Positions 1 to 8,452 of a stretch of DNA of 64,000 nt are shown here, piece after piece; position 1 is the stretch's first letter, and each line of letters starts with the position of its first letter. The translations under genes and the position numbers were made by a program. Below the pieces are notes generated by a model. It had not been told where the DNA came from, did no database searches, and saw only the letters and a list, made by a program, of their open reading frames with translations. This DNA is from Bacillus sp. UNC41MFS5 (GTDB taxonomy: Bacteria; Bacillota; Bacilli; Bacillales_B; DSM-18226), in contig NZ_KK366021.1 in NCBI RefSeq assembly GCF_000686805.1, forward strand, positions 99,356 through 163,355. The letters are read 5' to 3'.

Positions 1-758
1 TCAACGACTTTCTTTACTGGGAAACCGTCTGTGTAGAATTGCTCACCTTGTGAACTTGTGAACGCCCCTGCTGCCCCGAGCTTAATAACGACTGTTTTTA
101 CACCGGCGGCGTGATAATAAGCAGCAATCTCCTGAACATCTTCTTTACCTGTTAACAGTTTTCCTTCCTCAATGCCAGGAAGAACAATGTCTGCACGGCA
201 GGCCAGGTCGTTAATGACTTGGGCCATTTCGTTTTTGTCAGTCCAAAGGCCTGGACGCAAATTAGGATCATACGAAATTTGCACGCCTCGCTCCCGAGCT
301 TCCTTCATAAGTTCGTTAACCATCTCTCGACATCCTGCTGATAAGGCAGGCGGAATACCCGTTAAATGAATATGGTCAAATCCGTCCCAGTTCAAATGAG
401 CGATTGTCTCCAAGTTCATATGTGAAGCTGCTGAATTTTTACGGGCTGAAAACACTTCCGGATCACCGCTCACGACCTTTTCCTTCCATTGCATCCCTGT
501 TAAAAAGTTTGCATTATACGTCACATACGTGGTATCAATCGCATTCTGCTTTAGAAACTTTTCAATATTTTTGCCAAACGGGTCCATCCCCAATTGGGTA
601 ATATAGGTAACGTCATGCCCTAAGCGTGACATCCCAATCGAAAAATTAACCTCAGCCCCTGCAACAAAACGATCAAATCGCTCAACATTTTCTAAGGAGC
701 CCTCTTGGTCTGCTACAAAGAGTGCCATTGGTTCTCCTACTGTCATTATTCTACTCAT
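1..758 (-). CDS. kdgK: 2-dehydro-3-deoxygluconokinase, PfkB family (3' end outside window)
   Basis: Cytosolic PfkB/ribokinase-family sugar kinase, expected to phosphorylate 2-keto-3-deoxygluconate to KDPG. The ATG at 758 follows a GGGGAG ribosome binding site. The readable 252 codons open MSRIMTVGEPMALFVAD and carry the family substrate-site segment GAEVNFSIGMSRLG and the DPNLRPGLW motif. Translation reaches the window edge at VKKVVD, exactly where the family's DT.GAGD catalytic motif should follow, so only the catalytic-base/ATP region is missing. It is last of four same-strand genes (kduI, kduD, kdgT, kdgK), which makes the KDG specificity likely; substrate is inferred from context, since PfkB kinases are hard to assign from sequence alone. 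Confidence 0.85.
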   Translation of the reverse strand, partial: MSRIMTVGEPMALFVADQEGSLENVERFDRFVAGAEVNFSIGMSRLGHDVTYITQLGMDPFGKNIEKFLKQNAIDTTYVTYNANFLTGMQWKEKVVSGDPEVFSARKNSAASHMNLETIAHLNWDGFDHIHLTGIPPALSAGCREMVNELMKEARERGVQISYDPNLRPGLWTDKNEMAQVINDLACRADIVLPGIEEGKLLTGKEDVQEIAAYYHAAGVKTVVIKLGAAGAFTSSQGEQFYTDGFPVKKVV

Positions 759-818
759 ACGATTCTCCCCTTAATTGAAAGAGAGACATACGCCAATATG
801 TCTCCCTTGATTTACTTA

Positions 819-1811
819 TCAAGCCGTGATTTTCTTTCCGCCCGGAACAACTGGTTCATTGTTTTTCTTTTTCATATATTGTGACCAGTAGGCAGTTAAA
901 ATCGGAACTAATATCGATGTTACGATCACAGACGCTGCACACAAAGCCGTTGCCGATTGTGCAACCGGAAGAAATTCAGGTTTCATCGTAGCAATGATCA
1001 TCGGATTGGCCACTGCAGCGCCTGCTGTACTTGATGCTGCAAGTCCTGCTGTACCGTTTCCGCCACCAATAAACTTATCAGCTAGCATTAATGGAATTCC
1101 TGTGATAGCGATTACAAGAAGACCCAATAAAATTCCTGCCAGACCTGTCTTCGCAATCACAGTCAAATCAATCGAGTTACCAAGAGCAAAACCAAAGAAT
1201 GGAATCATGGTATGTGTAGCTTTACTGAAAAATTCACGGAAATCTTTATCCAAGTTACCAAGAATAAATCCTACTAAGAAAGGTAAGACAGCGCCTACAA
1301 ATGCTTGCGGCTGGAATGCAGCTAACCCCGTTGAACCAAGAATTAACATAGTCACGAGTGGACCTGACTCAAGTGACATAAGGACAAATGCACCAGCTTC
1401 TTCCTTGCTGCCGTACTGCTGCATAATGGAAGCATATAAACCACCGTTTGTCATATCCATGCATGCGATTAAAGCGAGAACAGAGAACCCTGCAAAAAAG
1501 CCTGTTTGAATCCCGCCATCTGGGATAAACATAGCAGCAACCATGGCAACGACCCATGCAACCGCTATCTTTGTTACCACAAGTGTTCCTGATTTTCGTA
1601 AAACCGTACCTGTTGCTTTTATATTGATTCCTGCACCCATACAGAAAAACCAGACTGCTAGAATTGGAACTGTACCGGTCATTAACCCATTTGTAAATGA
1701 ACCAAAATACTCCCCAGATTTTGGTGCGAGTGTATGAATAATTGCACCTAAAAATAATGGAACCAGCATAAGACCACCAGGGATTTTTTCAATCGTCTTC
1801 ATAATTTTCAT
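819..1811 (-). CDS. kdgT: 2-keto-3-deoxygluconate permease
   Basis: Membrane symporter of the KdgT family importing 2-keto-3-deoxygluconate. It has 330 residues, the usual family length, with about ten hydrophobic segments and the N-terminal pattern [19 protein letters not shown] recognised from KdgT proteins. A Gly-rich stretch [19 protein letters not shown] lies near residue 250. It lies 60 bp upstream of the kinase start in the same operon and 167 bp downstream of kduD, a gap that holds a strong hairpin. The context of kduI, kduD and a KDG kinase supports the substrate. Confidence 0.92.
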   Translation of the reverse strand: MKIMKTIEKIPGGLMLVPLFLGAIIHTLAPKSGEYFGSFTNGLMTGTVPILAVWFFCMGAGINIKATGTVLRKSGTLVVTKIAVAWVVAMVAAMFIPDGGIQTGFFAGFSVLALIACMDMTNGGLYASIMQQYGSKEEAGAFVLMSLESGPLVTMLILGSTGLAAFQPQAFVGAVLPFLVGFILGNLDKDFREFFSKATHTMIPFFGFALGNSIDLTVIAKTGLAGILLGLLVIAITGIPLMLADKFIGGGNGTAGLAASSTAGAAVANPMIIATMKPEFLPVAQSATALCAASVIVTSILVPILTAYWSQYMKKKNNEPVVPGGKKITA

Positions 1812-1903
1812 AATTGCATACCTTACCTTTCGGTTAATAATGGGTAATTTTTTAATAAAAGTTGAGACATGCTGTGTTATGTTCCTAAATCAAATGTAAA
1901 CAA

Positions 1904-1949
1904 TCAAAGGCGGCCGGATGTAAGCGATAAGACTTTGAACCGCCTTTGA
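1904..1949 (-). terminator. Hairpin between kduD and kdgT (possible attenuator or processing site)
   Basis: A perfect 10-bp inverted repeat, TCAAAGGCGG at 1904-1913 and CCGCCTTTGA at 1940-1949, encloses a 26-nt loop. On the minus strand it is followed by a moderately T-rich run (TTGTTTACATTTG). The long loop and imperfect T tract argue against a full terminator; partial termination or mRNA processing between kduD and kdgT is the likelier role. Confidence 0.5.
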
Positions 1950-1978
1950 CTTTTGAACCTCTCATTCCTATACCCGGA

Positions 1979-2755
1979 TTAACGGGCTAACCAACCACCG
2001 TCAACTGCCAGAATATGTCCATTCATATAATCGGATGCTTTACTAGATAAGAAGACCACTACACCCATAAGGTCTGATGGATCAGCCCATCTTCCGGCTG
2101 GAATCCGAGAGAGAATTTCTGCATTCCGTTCCTCATCTGCACGAATTGGCGCTGTATTGGCAGTAGCGATATATCCAGGTGCAATCGCATTGATTTGAAT
2201 ATTGTAATGTCCTAATTCGTTGGCGAATGCCTTTGTAAGACCCGCAACCCCATGTTTACTGGCTGTGTATGGCGGAATAAATTTACCACCTTGGAAGGAC
2301 AGCATTGAACCTATGTTGATAATTTTTCCGCTTTCTTGCTTAGCCATGACTCTAGCAACCTCTTGACTTAGAAAATAGACTGCGTTCAGGTTGATATCCA
2401 TAACCGCATCCCAATCTTCTTGTTTGTATTCTAGTAATGGCGTACGACGGATGGTTCCTGCATTATTCACGAGAATATCAATTTTCCCATAGACGTTCAT
2501 ACACTCATCTACGATATTCTTAATATTTTCCCTTACCGTTAAGTCGGCTTGATGAAAGTGGACCGTACGTCCAGTCTCTTCAATCAGAGCTCTGGTTTCA
2601 TCCCATTTGGTATCGTGGGATACAATAAATAAATCTGCTCCAGCTTTCGCTAACGCGATCGCATACCCTTGGCCAAGACCTGTATTTCCTCCTGTCACAA
2701 TCGCAACCTTACCCGTTAACTGAAAAAAATCTAGTGAAAAATCTCTTAAACTCAT
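1979..2755 (-). CDS. kduD: 2-dehydro-3-deoxy-D-gluconate 5-dehydrogenase (SDR)
   Basis: Short-chain dehydrogenase that interconverts 2,5-diketo-3-deoxygluconate and 2-keto-3-deoxygluconate with NAD(H). Visible SDR features are TGGNTGLG (residues 21-28), NNAG (97-100), catalytic Ser150 and the Y163-x3-K167 pair in YTASK. Length is 258 residues, normal for KduD. It lies 48 bp downstream of kduI on the same strand, the standard kduI-kduD pairing of pectin and unsaturated uronate breakdown, which fixes the assignment beyond a generic SDR. Confidence 0.93.
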   Translation of the reverse strand: MSLRDFSLDFFQLTGKVAIVTGGNTGLGQGYAIALAKAGADLFIVSHDTKWDETRALIEETGRTVHFHQADLTVRENIKNIVDECMNVYGKIDILVNNAGTIRRTPLLEYKQEDWDAVMDINLNAVYFLSQEVARVMAKQESGKIINIGSMLSFQGGKFIPPYTASKHGVAGLTKAFANELGHYNIQINAIAPGYIATANTAPIRADEERNAEILSRIPAGRWADPSDLMGVVVFLSSKASDYMNGHILAVDGGWLAR

Positions 2756-2803
2756 TTGTTAAACACCTCTTCTTTTATGTCATATCATTTTGCAGTTTAC
2801 AAG

Positions 2804-3634
2804 TTATCTCAGTTGGTCCATGGTTACTTGGTCCATATCGTTATAGGTTTTATTTTCTCCGGCCATTGCCCATATAAAAGTATAATTACTAGTTGCACTG
2901 CCGCAGTGAATCGACCATGGCGGTGAGATGACTGCTTGTTCATTCTTCATTACCAAATGACGCGTTTCGGTTGGTTCACCCATCATATGGAACATTCTTG
3001 CATTTTCATCTAAATCTATATATAGGTAGACTTCCATCCTGCGGTCATGTGTATGAGTTGGCATCGAATTCCACACGCTTCCCGTATTTAATTGCGTCAA
3101 GCCCATCACAACCTGGCAGCTTTGGATTCCCTCATTATGTATCATGCGGCGAATCACTCGATCATTTGCATTTTCAAGTGATCCTAATCGGTCACCTTCA
3201 ATATCCTTGAAGGCTACGTGTTGAACGGGATACTCTTTATGAGCCGGGGCAGAGAATAAATAAAATTTTGCTGGACTCACAGTAGATTCACTCGTGAACT
3301 GTAACTCTTTCTTTCCTAATCCAACATATAAACAATCTTTGTTGTCCATTTGATATGTCTCACCATCCACGGTGATTTTCCCGCTTCCACCAACATTGAA
3401 AATGCCCACTTCTCTGCGCTCTAAGAAGTAATCGGCTTTGATTTGGTCATAGCCCTTTAAAGAAATCGTCTCTCCCATTGGCGTGATGCCACCAACAATA
3501 GCACGGTCTTCCATCGTATACACGAGTTTGATTTCGCCTGGCACAAATAATTCTTCAATTAGATAGTGTTTGCGAAGTTCCTCGGTTGTAAATGTTTTTG
3601 CATGATCTGGGTGTGTTGAGTACCTTGTTTCCAC
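2804..3634 (-). CDS. kduI: 5-dehydro-4-deoxy-D-glucuronate isomerase
   Basis: Cupin-fold isomerase converting 5-keto-4-deoxyuronate to 2,5-diketo-3-deoxygluconate in the cytosol. The GTG at 3634 is preferred over the in-frame ATG 18 codons upstream because AAGGAAG lies at correct spacing before it and the product then begins METRYSTHP, matching the known KduI N-terminus. That gives 276 residues. The metal-site segment MPTHTHDRRMEVYLY and the later IHCG motif are present. First gene of the KDG operon; a promoter and cre-like site lie just upstream. Confidence 0.92.
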   Translation of the reverse strand: METRYSTHPDHAKTFTTEELRKHYLIEELFVPGEIKLVYTMEDRAIVGGITPMGETISLKGYDQIKADYFLERREVGIFNVGGSGKITVDGETYQMDNKDCLYVGLGKKELQFTSESTVSPAKFYLFSAPAHKEYPVQHVAFKDIEGDRLGSLENANDRVIRRMIHNEGIQSCQVVMGLTQLNTGSVWNSMPTHTHDRRMEVYLYIDLDENARMFHMMGEPTETRHLVMKNEQAVISPPWSIHCGSATSNYTFIWAMAGENKTYNDMDQVTMDQLR

Positions 3635-3714
3635 AATATCCACTTCCTTATACTTAATTGGTTTTCTCTTGGATTTTAGTTGTTCCACATCGTGGTACGT
3701 TGTTTCATAATTTA

Positions 3715-3729
3715 ATTATAGCGTTTTCA
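3715..3729 (-). promoter_or_regulatory. kduI promoter -10 with overlapping cre-like site
   Basis: On the minus strand TGAAAACGCTATAA (3729-3716) fits the CcpA cre consensus except for one position, and its end overlaps TATAAT (3720-3715), a perfect -10. A site over the -10 fits catabolite repression of the uronate operon in the presence of glucose. No good -35 is visible at 17 bp, which suggests dependence on an activator. Confidence 0.55.
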
Positions 3730-3839
3730 AGTTCACATGGCTAGTCATAAATTGACAAAATCGTGAAATTTATTTTTTGATGAATATTACTAAACCTTTT
3801 GGTAAAATCATGTAAAAGCATGTTTGGGGGATTTTCATT

Positions 3840-4856
3840 ATGATTACCTATCCGAATTTAAAAAAGGGAGCTGCCATTGGAGTAACCGCACCTTCATCAG
3901 GTGTGCCCGCACCACTTCATGAAGTCATTAAACAAGCATGCAGCCGGATGAAGCAAAGAGGATTCACGGTGGTCTGTGGAGAAACAACATGGACTCAAGA
4001 CAAGGCTAAATCAGCTCCAGCTTTAATCCGTGCAAATGAATTTAATGCAATGATGCAAAACAGTGACTTTGACATCATCGTTCCACCTTGGGGCGGGGAA
4101 TTGTTAATCGAGATTCTCGAACATATAGAATTTGAAAATATTAATAAGAAGTGGGTTTTAGGCTATTCAGATGTTAGTGCGCTTTTGCTTGCGATTACCT
4201 TGAAAACAGGTATTGCTACCGCTCATGGGACAAATCTCGTAGACTTAAGAGGAGAATTGATGGATGAAACGACCGCCATGTGGGAGTCTGTATTAGCAAC
4301 GAACTCTGGAGAGGCTATTATTCAGTATTCCTCTGAACATTATCAAAAGGAATGGCAGCATACAAATCCCTCACCCTGTGTCTTTCATTTAACCGAAAAG
4401 ACCGTTTGGAAAGTTGTCGGAAACCAACCTGTTAAGATCGAAGGGCGCTTGCTCGGCGGGTGTATAGACATTATTAGGCATCTTATCGGGACACCATTCG
4501 GTGATGTAGATGCTTTTAGAAAAAAACATATAAATGGAGAGCCCATCATTTGGTATTTAGAGAATTGTGAAATGAATACTGCTGATTTGCGGAGATCCTT
4601 GGTCCAAATGAAATTAGCCGGCTGGTTTGATAATTGTTCTGGACTAATGTTTGGCCGGAGTGAAGCCAATAAGTCTGTCGAAAACTATACGGTGGAAGAT
4701 GTATATCAAGACCTTGCTAATGAACTCAAATTACCAATTATTCATGATATTGATTGCGGACATCTCCCACCTCAAATCACCTTCATCAATGGGGCATATG
4801 CGGAGGTAGAAGTTTCTGAAGGTAAAGGTACAGTTTTACAATTTTTCCGTACGTAA
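3840..4856 (+). CDS. LD-carboxypeptidase / MccF-like serine peptidase (S66)
   Basis: Cytosolic S66 peptidase. Members cleave the tetrapeptide of recycled murein (LdcA) or detoxify microcin C-type peptide nucleotides (MccF). The Ser-Glu-His triad is visible as Ser110 in GYSD, Glu241 in YLENCE and His308 in DCGHLP. Length is 338 residues and the N-terminus L.KGAAIGVTAPSS is typical. The longer MccF-like arrangement (AHGTNLVDL segment, residues 128-136) leans towards the MccF/YocD side rather than classical LdcA. It is transcribed alone, divergent from kduI, after a GGGGG ribosome binding site. Confidence 0.85.
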   Translation: MITYPNLKKGAAIGVTAPSSGVPAPLHEVIKQACSRMKQRGFTVVCGETTWTQDKAKSAPALIRANEFNAMMQNSDFDIIVPPWGGELLIEILEHIEFENINKKWVLGYSDVSALLLAITLKTGIATAHGTNLVDLRGELMDETTAMWESVLATNSGEAIIQYSSEHYQKEWQHTNPSPCVFHLTEKTVWKVVGNQPVKIEGRLLGGCIDIIRHLIGTPFGDVDAFRKKHINGEPIIWYLENCEMNTADLRRSLVQMKLAGWFDNCSGLMFGRSEANKSVENYTVEDVYQDLANELKLPIIHDIDCGHLPPQITFINGAYAEVEVSEGKGTVLQFFRT

Positions 4857-4903
4857 TTGACCATGACAATGTACCGCTGAATTACCATGACAGGATGAGG
4901 TCA

Positions 4904-5398
4904 TCACTTGTTTAATGGTTCTCTTTTCTTTATTAATTCATAATAAAGGGCTGTACTTGTCTGAACTACTAAGAATACCACCAATGAATACTTAATACTA
5001 TAACCATGCTGATAATGTGTTAGTCCCATAAATCCAGAGACTTTTTCCATCAGTAAACCTACAAAACACCAAACGAGCACATAAAATACAAATGTTTTCC
5101 TGCCGATTTTAAATCTTTCATAAAAGTAGACGAAAAAATAGCTGAACGGGGCAAATAAAAAATAGCTGAGCAAATCAAATAGCTCATATTTGTTAGAATC
5201 ATTGACCTTATAAAAATCAAGCAATCCACCGCCGATAGTGAAATCAAACAAAGTAGAGCTTGCGAATCCCCAAACTAAAAATAAAATGGTAATCGAAGTA
5301 GGTAATCTTTTCGGAAATAGAAAAAATGCCAAATAAGCAACAACTATCATAATTAAGATATAGATCTCATTTTTATCAAAATCTTCCCATAGTATCAT
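4904..5398 (-). CDS. CBO0543-family integral membrane protein
   Basis: Predicted polytopic membrane protein of 164 residues with about five hydrophobic segments. The pattern LFDFTIGGGLLDFY and the C-terminal GLTHYQHGYSIKYS resemble the CBO0543 family of Bacilli and Clostridia, whose function is unknown. It is translationally coupled to the upstream membrane gene: stop and start overlap in TAATG at 5398. No catalytic motif is seen. Confidence 0.7.
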   Translation of the reverse strand: MILWEDFDKNEIYILIMIVVAYLAFFLFPKRLPTSITILFLVWGFASSTLFDFTIGGGLLDFYKVNDSNKYELFDLLSYFLFAPFSYFFVYFYERFKIGRKTFVFYVLVWCFVGLLMEKVSGFMGLTHYQHGYSIKYSLVVFLVVQTSTALYYELIKKREPLNK

Positions 5399-5868
5399 TA
5401 ATAGCTCACCACATTCCGAGAAACTCTCGCATATAACTTATAAGAAAAAATCGCAATTAAATTTAGAATAAAAAAATAGATTCCATCATACCAATAATTC
5501 CAATGTTTATAGTCGATTATGTCATAAAAGTTAGAGAGACTACTTACACCAATCAGTAGAATAACAACAGCAACAATTATTGTTATTTTCATCATCATCG
5601 TTTTACTCCATAGAAGGAGATTTAGCTGAATAAGGACTAAAAATGGAGTGATTACACTACGATTGAGTAGGAAACCCGTATATTCTAAGGTTGATTTTGT
5701 TAGTTTGATTAGCCTTAGTTCCTCAATAACAATCCAGGAAAAGTTAATACTAACAATTAAAACAACTAAGAACACCAATGTATTCTCAGCCAATGTTAGC
5801 TTCTTTTTTATAACTGCTACAAGAGATCCAGTTAGCCATGCCAGTAAGAAAAAGACCACAAAGCCCAT
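5398..5868 (-). CDS. Integral membrane protein, partner of the CBO0543-family gene
   Basis: A 156-residue, strongly hydrophobic protein with about five predicted membrane helices and a central NLLLWSKTMMMK loop. I do not recognise a named family with certainty. Its size, topology and TAATG coupling to the following CBO0543-type gene suggest a two-protein membrane complex. Start is the ATG at 5868 after GGGAGGCTTCTT. Function unknown. Confidence 0.65.
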   Translation of the reverse strand: MGFVVFFLLAWLTGSLVAVIKKKLTLAENTLVFLVVLIVSINFSWIVIEELRLIKLTKSTLEYTGFLLNRSVITPFLVLIQLNLLLWSKTMMMKITIIVAVVILLIGVSSLSNFYDIIDYKHWNYWYDGIYFFILNLIAIFSYKLYARVSRNVVSY

Positions 5869-5989
5869 AAGAAGCCTCCCTGAGATTTTTATATTAGTTT
5901 AGCTAATTTATAAAATTTCATACTAAAATAGGGAAGTTGAAACGTATAATCGCTTGGCCATTCAGGTAACATTGAAAGGAGCGGAGCTT

Positions 5990-6469
5990 ATGAAATACAA
6001 AATTATCAAAAGAGAAAGTTTCCAAGTAGTTGGAATCAAGCGCGAGCTATCATGTGAGAACGGGGAGAACTTAACGGAGATTCCAAAAATGTGGGCTGAT
6101 GTTCATACAGATGGAACGAACGATTTATTTTTCAAGTTGAATAACGGGGTTATTAACGGAGTCCTTGGAGTATGTGTCGATAAACGAAGCACGGAGACAC
6201 AATTAATGGATTACTGGATTGCTACGGAACATACTGGTGACACTCCCGAAGGCTTAATGAATCTCGAGATACCCGCTTCAAAGTGGGCGGTATTTGAAGT
6301 GCACGGTGCAATGCCTGATGCTATTCAAAAAGTGTGGAAACAAATATACACCGAATGGTTCCCTTCCAGCCACTACAAGCACGCAGGGACGCCAGATTTA
6401 GAAGTCTATTCAGCCGGTGATCCTTGGGGCGATGATTACTACTCGGAAATTTGGATTCCTTTAAAATGA
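5990..6469 (+). CDS. GyrI-like / AraC effector-binding domain protein
   Basis: Stand-alone small-molecule-binding protein of 159 residues with the GyrI-like (SOUL/BmrR C-terminal) fold suggested by MKYKIIKRESFQVVGIKR, the central VCVDKRSTE segment, KWAVFEVHGAMPDAIQKVWKQ and the ending YYSEIWIPLK. The ATG at 5990 is chosen because AAAGGAG sits 8 bases before it; an upstream in-frame start has no ribosome binding site. It has no DNA-binding domain, so it is not itself a regulator. Such proteins bind cationic or lipophilic compounds; the ligand here is unknown. Confidence 0.75.
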   Translation: MKYKIIKRESFQVVGIKRELSCENGENLTEIPKMWADVHTDGTNDLFFKLNNGVINGVLGVCVDKRSTETQLMDYWIATEHTGDTPEGLMNLEIPASKWAVFEVHGAMPDAIQKVWKQIYTEWFPSSHYKHAGTPDLEVYSAGDPWGDDYYSEIWIPLK

Positions 6470-6482
6470 TCGTTACTTTTTC

Positions 6483-6560
6483 TAATTAAACGTTTGGTCA
6501 ATCTCTCAAAACCATGTATATCAATGGTTCTAGCGATTTAATCAGACGTTTGATTAGTTT
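6483..6560. repeat. Palindrome-pair intergenic element, copy 1
   Basis: Two versions of an 18-nt palindrome, TAATTAAACGTTTGGTCA (6483-6500) and TAATCAGACGTTTGATTA (6539-6556), have centres 56 bp apart and flank a small inverted repeat (AACCAT...ATGGTT). The same arrangement recurs at 12035-12108. Both copies lie between convergent genes, which fits a structured intergenic repeat or bidirectional terminator. Confidence 0.55.
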
Positions 6561-6696
6561 TATAGTCAATAAATTAACGGATGATTAACAACTAGTTCAT
6601 ATTCTATTCATAATCTAGCGTTATAGTACATATTAGAGGGGATAGCATGCGTGGCTATCATGGTATTTGGCGTAGGCGGAGCCGATACTGAGGAAA

Positions 6697-6720
6697 GAGC
6701 ACCAGATTAAAATGATGCTC
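6697..6720 (-). terminator. Probable terminator of the 6750-7655 membrane gene
   Basis: On the minus strand GAGCATCA TTTTAATC TGGTGCTC forms a hairpin with one wobble, followed by TTTCCTC. The T tract is short, so termination strength is uncertain. Confidence 0.4.
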
Positions 6721-6749
6721 CCTTAACTTTGAGGTAAAACAGGATATTA

Positions 6750-7655
6750 TTACTTATTTTCCTTCATTAAAGGAAGCTGATTTGCTGTTACCGAGGTAAT
6801 CTTCCATTGCTTTATCCAAAAAACACAGGCGATGATTAACGTTCCAAACCAAACGAGTAATGACAGGATGCCGAGAAAGGGTAATGGAGTCAGTTCAAAT
6901 ACTGTACGACCTAATGCAGTTTGGATACCTATCAAAAGTATTGAGAGCATCCATGCGATACACCCGGAGTGAATCAGCCGCTTTTTTATCCGATCACTAA
7001 CTTGAGCTTTTTCCAAAAGCCAAGCTAGCAAGATTAGTGTTTGCAGGGCATGAAATCCAAATCCATGCAGGACAATGACATTTCCCCCATCCCCAGTTAG
7101 GCGGTCTTGAAGAAAAATCATCCAGATGCCAGCAAAATTTGCAGCAAGAACAGAGAGAAAGGCATAGCGGATCCCCAATAGAAGCAAGGGGCGTTCATAA
7201 GGACGTTTCAATCGAAAAAAATGGAGCACAAGGACCATCGCCAAAAAGACAAGAACTAATGAAACAACCCCAAACAGCATTCCAGCTGCCGTATCCACAA
7301 CTGTTCCTTCACGTGAAAATCTTGGACTTATGCCTCTAAAGTTCTGAACCGTTTCAATGGTATAGGAATATAAGCTTACCATGATAAATGACCACCGCAC
7401 CGCTTTCCGCCTCCCTGCTTTAAATCTTGTAAGCGGTAAAATCGCAGCCATCGATAGCAAAAACATGCCAATTGCGGCATTAAAGGAAAAAGCATCCCTC
7501 AAATTGCCCTCCGGTGCCTTAATCGATCCTTGAAAATAGATATAAAGAGCGATGCCTGCCGAAAGAATAAATCCAATCATACCAGTAAGGACAAGACCTC
7601 TTTCTCCTTCAAATAGTTTATGAGACGGCTCAACTTCATTTCGATTTCCCTTCAA
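6750..7655 (-). CDS. Polytopic membrane protein of unknown function under TetR control
   Basis: About 301 residues with eight or nine predicted transmembrane helices and no motif I recognise. The TTG at 7655 is preferred because GAAGGG precedes it by 6 bases; an earlier in-frame TTG has no ribosome binding site. Two copies of a TTTATTTATYRRTYAATAAAT operator lie just upstream, and the TetR gene with a matching operator follows on the same strand, so this is the probable main target of that regulator. A role in coping with the TetR ligand (possibly a lipophilic compound) is inference only. Confidence 0.6.
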   Translation of the reverse strand: MKGNRNEVEPSHKLFEGERGLVLTGMIGFILSAGIALYIYFQGSIKAPEGNLRDAFSFNAAIGMFLLSMAAILPLTRFKAGRRKAVRWSFIMVSLYSYTIETVQNFRGISPRFSREGTVVDTAAGMLFGVVSLVLVFLAMVLVLHFFRLKRPYERPLLLLGIRYAFLSVLAANFAGIWMIFLQDRLTGDGGNVIVLHGFGFHALQTLILLAWLLEKAQVSDRIKKRLIHSGCIAWMLSILLIGIQTALGRTVFELTPLPFLGILSLLVWFGTLIIACVFWIKQWKITSVTANQLPLMKENK

Positions 7656-7676
7656 TATAATCCCTTCTTTCAAATG

Positions 7677-7700
7677 ATTTATTTATCAGTCAATAAATAT
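7677..7700. promoter_or_regulatory. TetR operator, copy 1 (membrane gene promoter)
   Basis: The palindromic sequence ATTTATTTATCAGTCAATAAAT(AT) lies directly upstream of the membrane-protein gene, and its near-identical partner is centred 45 bp away. A matching sequence precedes the TetR gene at 8326-8347. Confidence 0.65.
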
Positions 7701-7721
7701 TTTTCCAAAAAAAATGATGCT

Positions 7722-7745
7722 ATTTATTTATCAATCAATAAATAT
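7722..7745. promoter_or_regulatory. TetR operator, copy 2
   Basis: ATTTATTTATCAATCAATAAAT(AT) differs from copy 1 at two positions in the centre. The 45-bp spacing puts both sites on nearly the same DNA face, so cooperative binding is possible. Confidence 0.65.
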
Positions 7746-7779
7746 AATTGTAAAAAAAGAGAGCGATTTAAGCTCCTTT

Positions 7780-8295
7780 TTAACAATGATCTTTTCCAGG
7801 TGTTAATTGCGGCAAATTTAAAACTTCTGCAAGTGTAATTAATAAACCTGTGCCAATAAACTGGGATGCTGTTTCTTTAGCATTTGGAATCCCTGCATTT
7901 TCAAATTTTAATGTTAGAGATTCAAAAATGGTTAGAAATAACTTACTGACATGTTCGCGAATACCGGTATCTGATATGGCGTATGCCTGCATAACCATCA
8001 ATACCTCATCACGATGCGTTTGAATAATTTGTTCGAATGCATGCCCCATCGTTTCAATTAATCGATCGGCAGGTGCTTGAATTTCAGCAAAAGTATCATA
8101 AATGCGACCAAATGCACGATCAATAACAGCCTTGAACAATTCTTCCTTGTTTTTAAAAAAATGAAATACATAAGGCTGTGTCACTCCCGCAGCCTTTGCG
8201 ACCATTGCAGTTGTTGCTTTATAATACCCCCTCTCAGCGAAGACCCCTACTGCATTTTCGATTATGAGTTCTTTTTTATCTTCCCTGACTGCCAC
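7780..8295 (-). CDS. TetR/AcrR family transcriptional regulator
   Basis: Cytosolic repressor with an N-terminal TetR helix-turn-helix: IIENAVGVFAERGYYKATTAMVAKAAGV followed by the recognition helix TQPYVFHFFKNKEEL in the first 55 residues. The C-terminal half is a helical ligand-binding domain. The GTG at 8295, preceded by AAAGGATG, gives 171 residues; longer TTG or ATG starts are possible. The same palindrome occurs once at its own promoter and twice before the adjacent membrane gene, so autoregulation plus control of that gene is likely. Confidence 0.85.
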   Translation of the reverse strand: MAVREDKKELIIENAVGVFAERGYYKATTAMVAKAAGVTQPYVFHFFKNKEELFKAVIDRAFGRIYDTFAEIQAPADRLIETMGHAFEQIIQTHRDEVLMVMQAYAISDTGIREHVSKLFLTIFESLTLKFENAGIPNAKETASQFIGTGLLITLAEVLNLPQLTPGKDHC

Positions 8296-8325
8296 TATTG
8301 CTATCATCCTTTTCAATATCAATTT

Positions 8326-8347
8326 ATTTATTGATTAATAAATAAAT
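8326..8347. promoter_or_regulatory. TetR operator, copy 3 (autoregulatory)
   Basis: ATTTATTGATTAATAAATAAAT upstream of the TetR gene matches the reverse complement of the 7722-7745 site with one mismatch, as expected for an autorepressed TetR gene. Confidence 0.6.
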
Positions 8348-8389
8348 ATTAATTGAAACTTATGTTTATGTCAATTGGCTAAAAAAATA

Positions 8390-8424
8390 TAAAAAACCTA
8401 CAAATTGACTTTCATTGTAGGTTT
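8390..8424 (-). terminator. Terminator of the GMC/DUF3231 operon
   Basis: AAACCTACAA (8394-8403) and TTGTAGGTTT (8415-8424) form a 10-bp perfect stem with an 11-nt loop, followed on the minus strand by TTTTTT. It closes the three-gene operon ending at 8453. Confidence 0.8.
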
Positions 8425-8452
8425 GAGGAAAGCTCTTAATACTTTACATTAC

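Noticed and set aside
994..1509. 171-codon plus-strand ORF antisense to kdgT
   Set aside because: Shadow frame of a well-supported permease; no start signal and no recognised motif.
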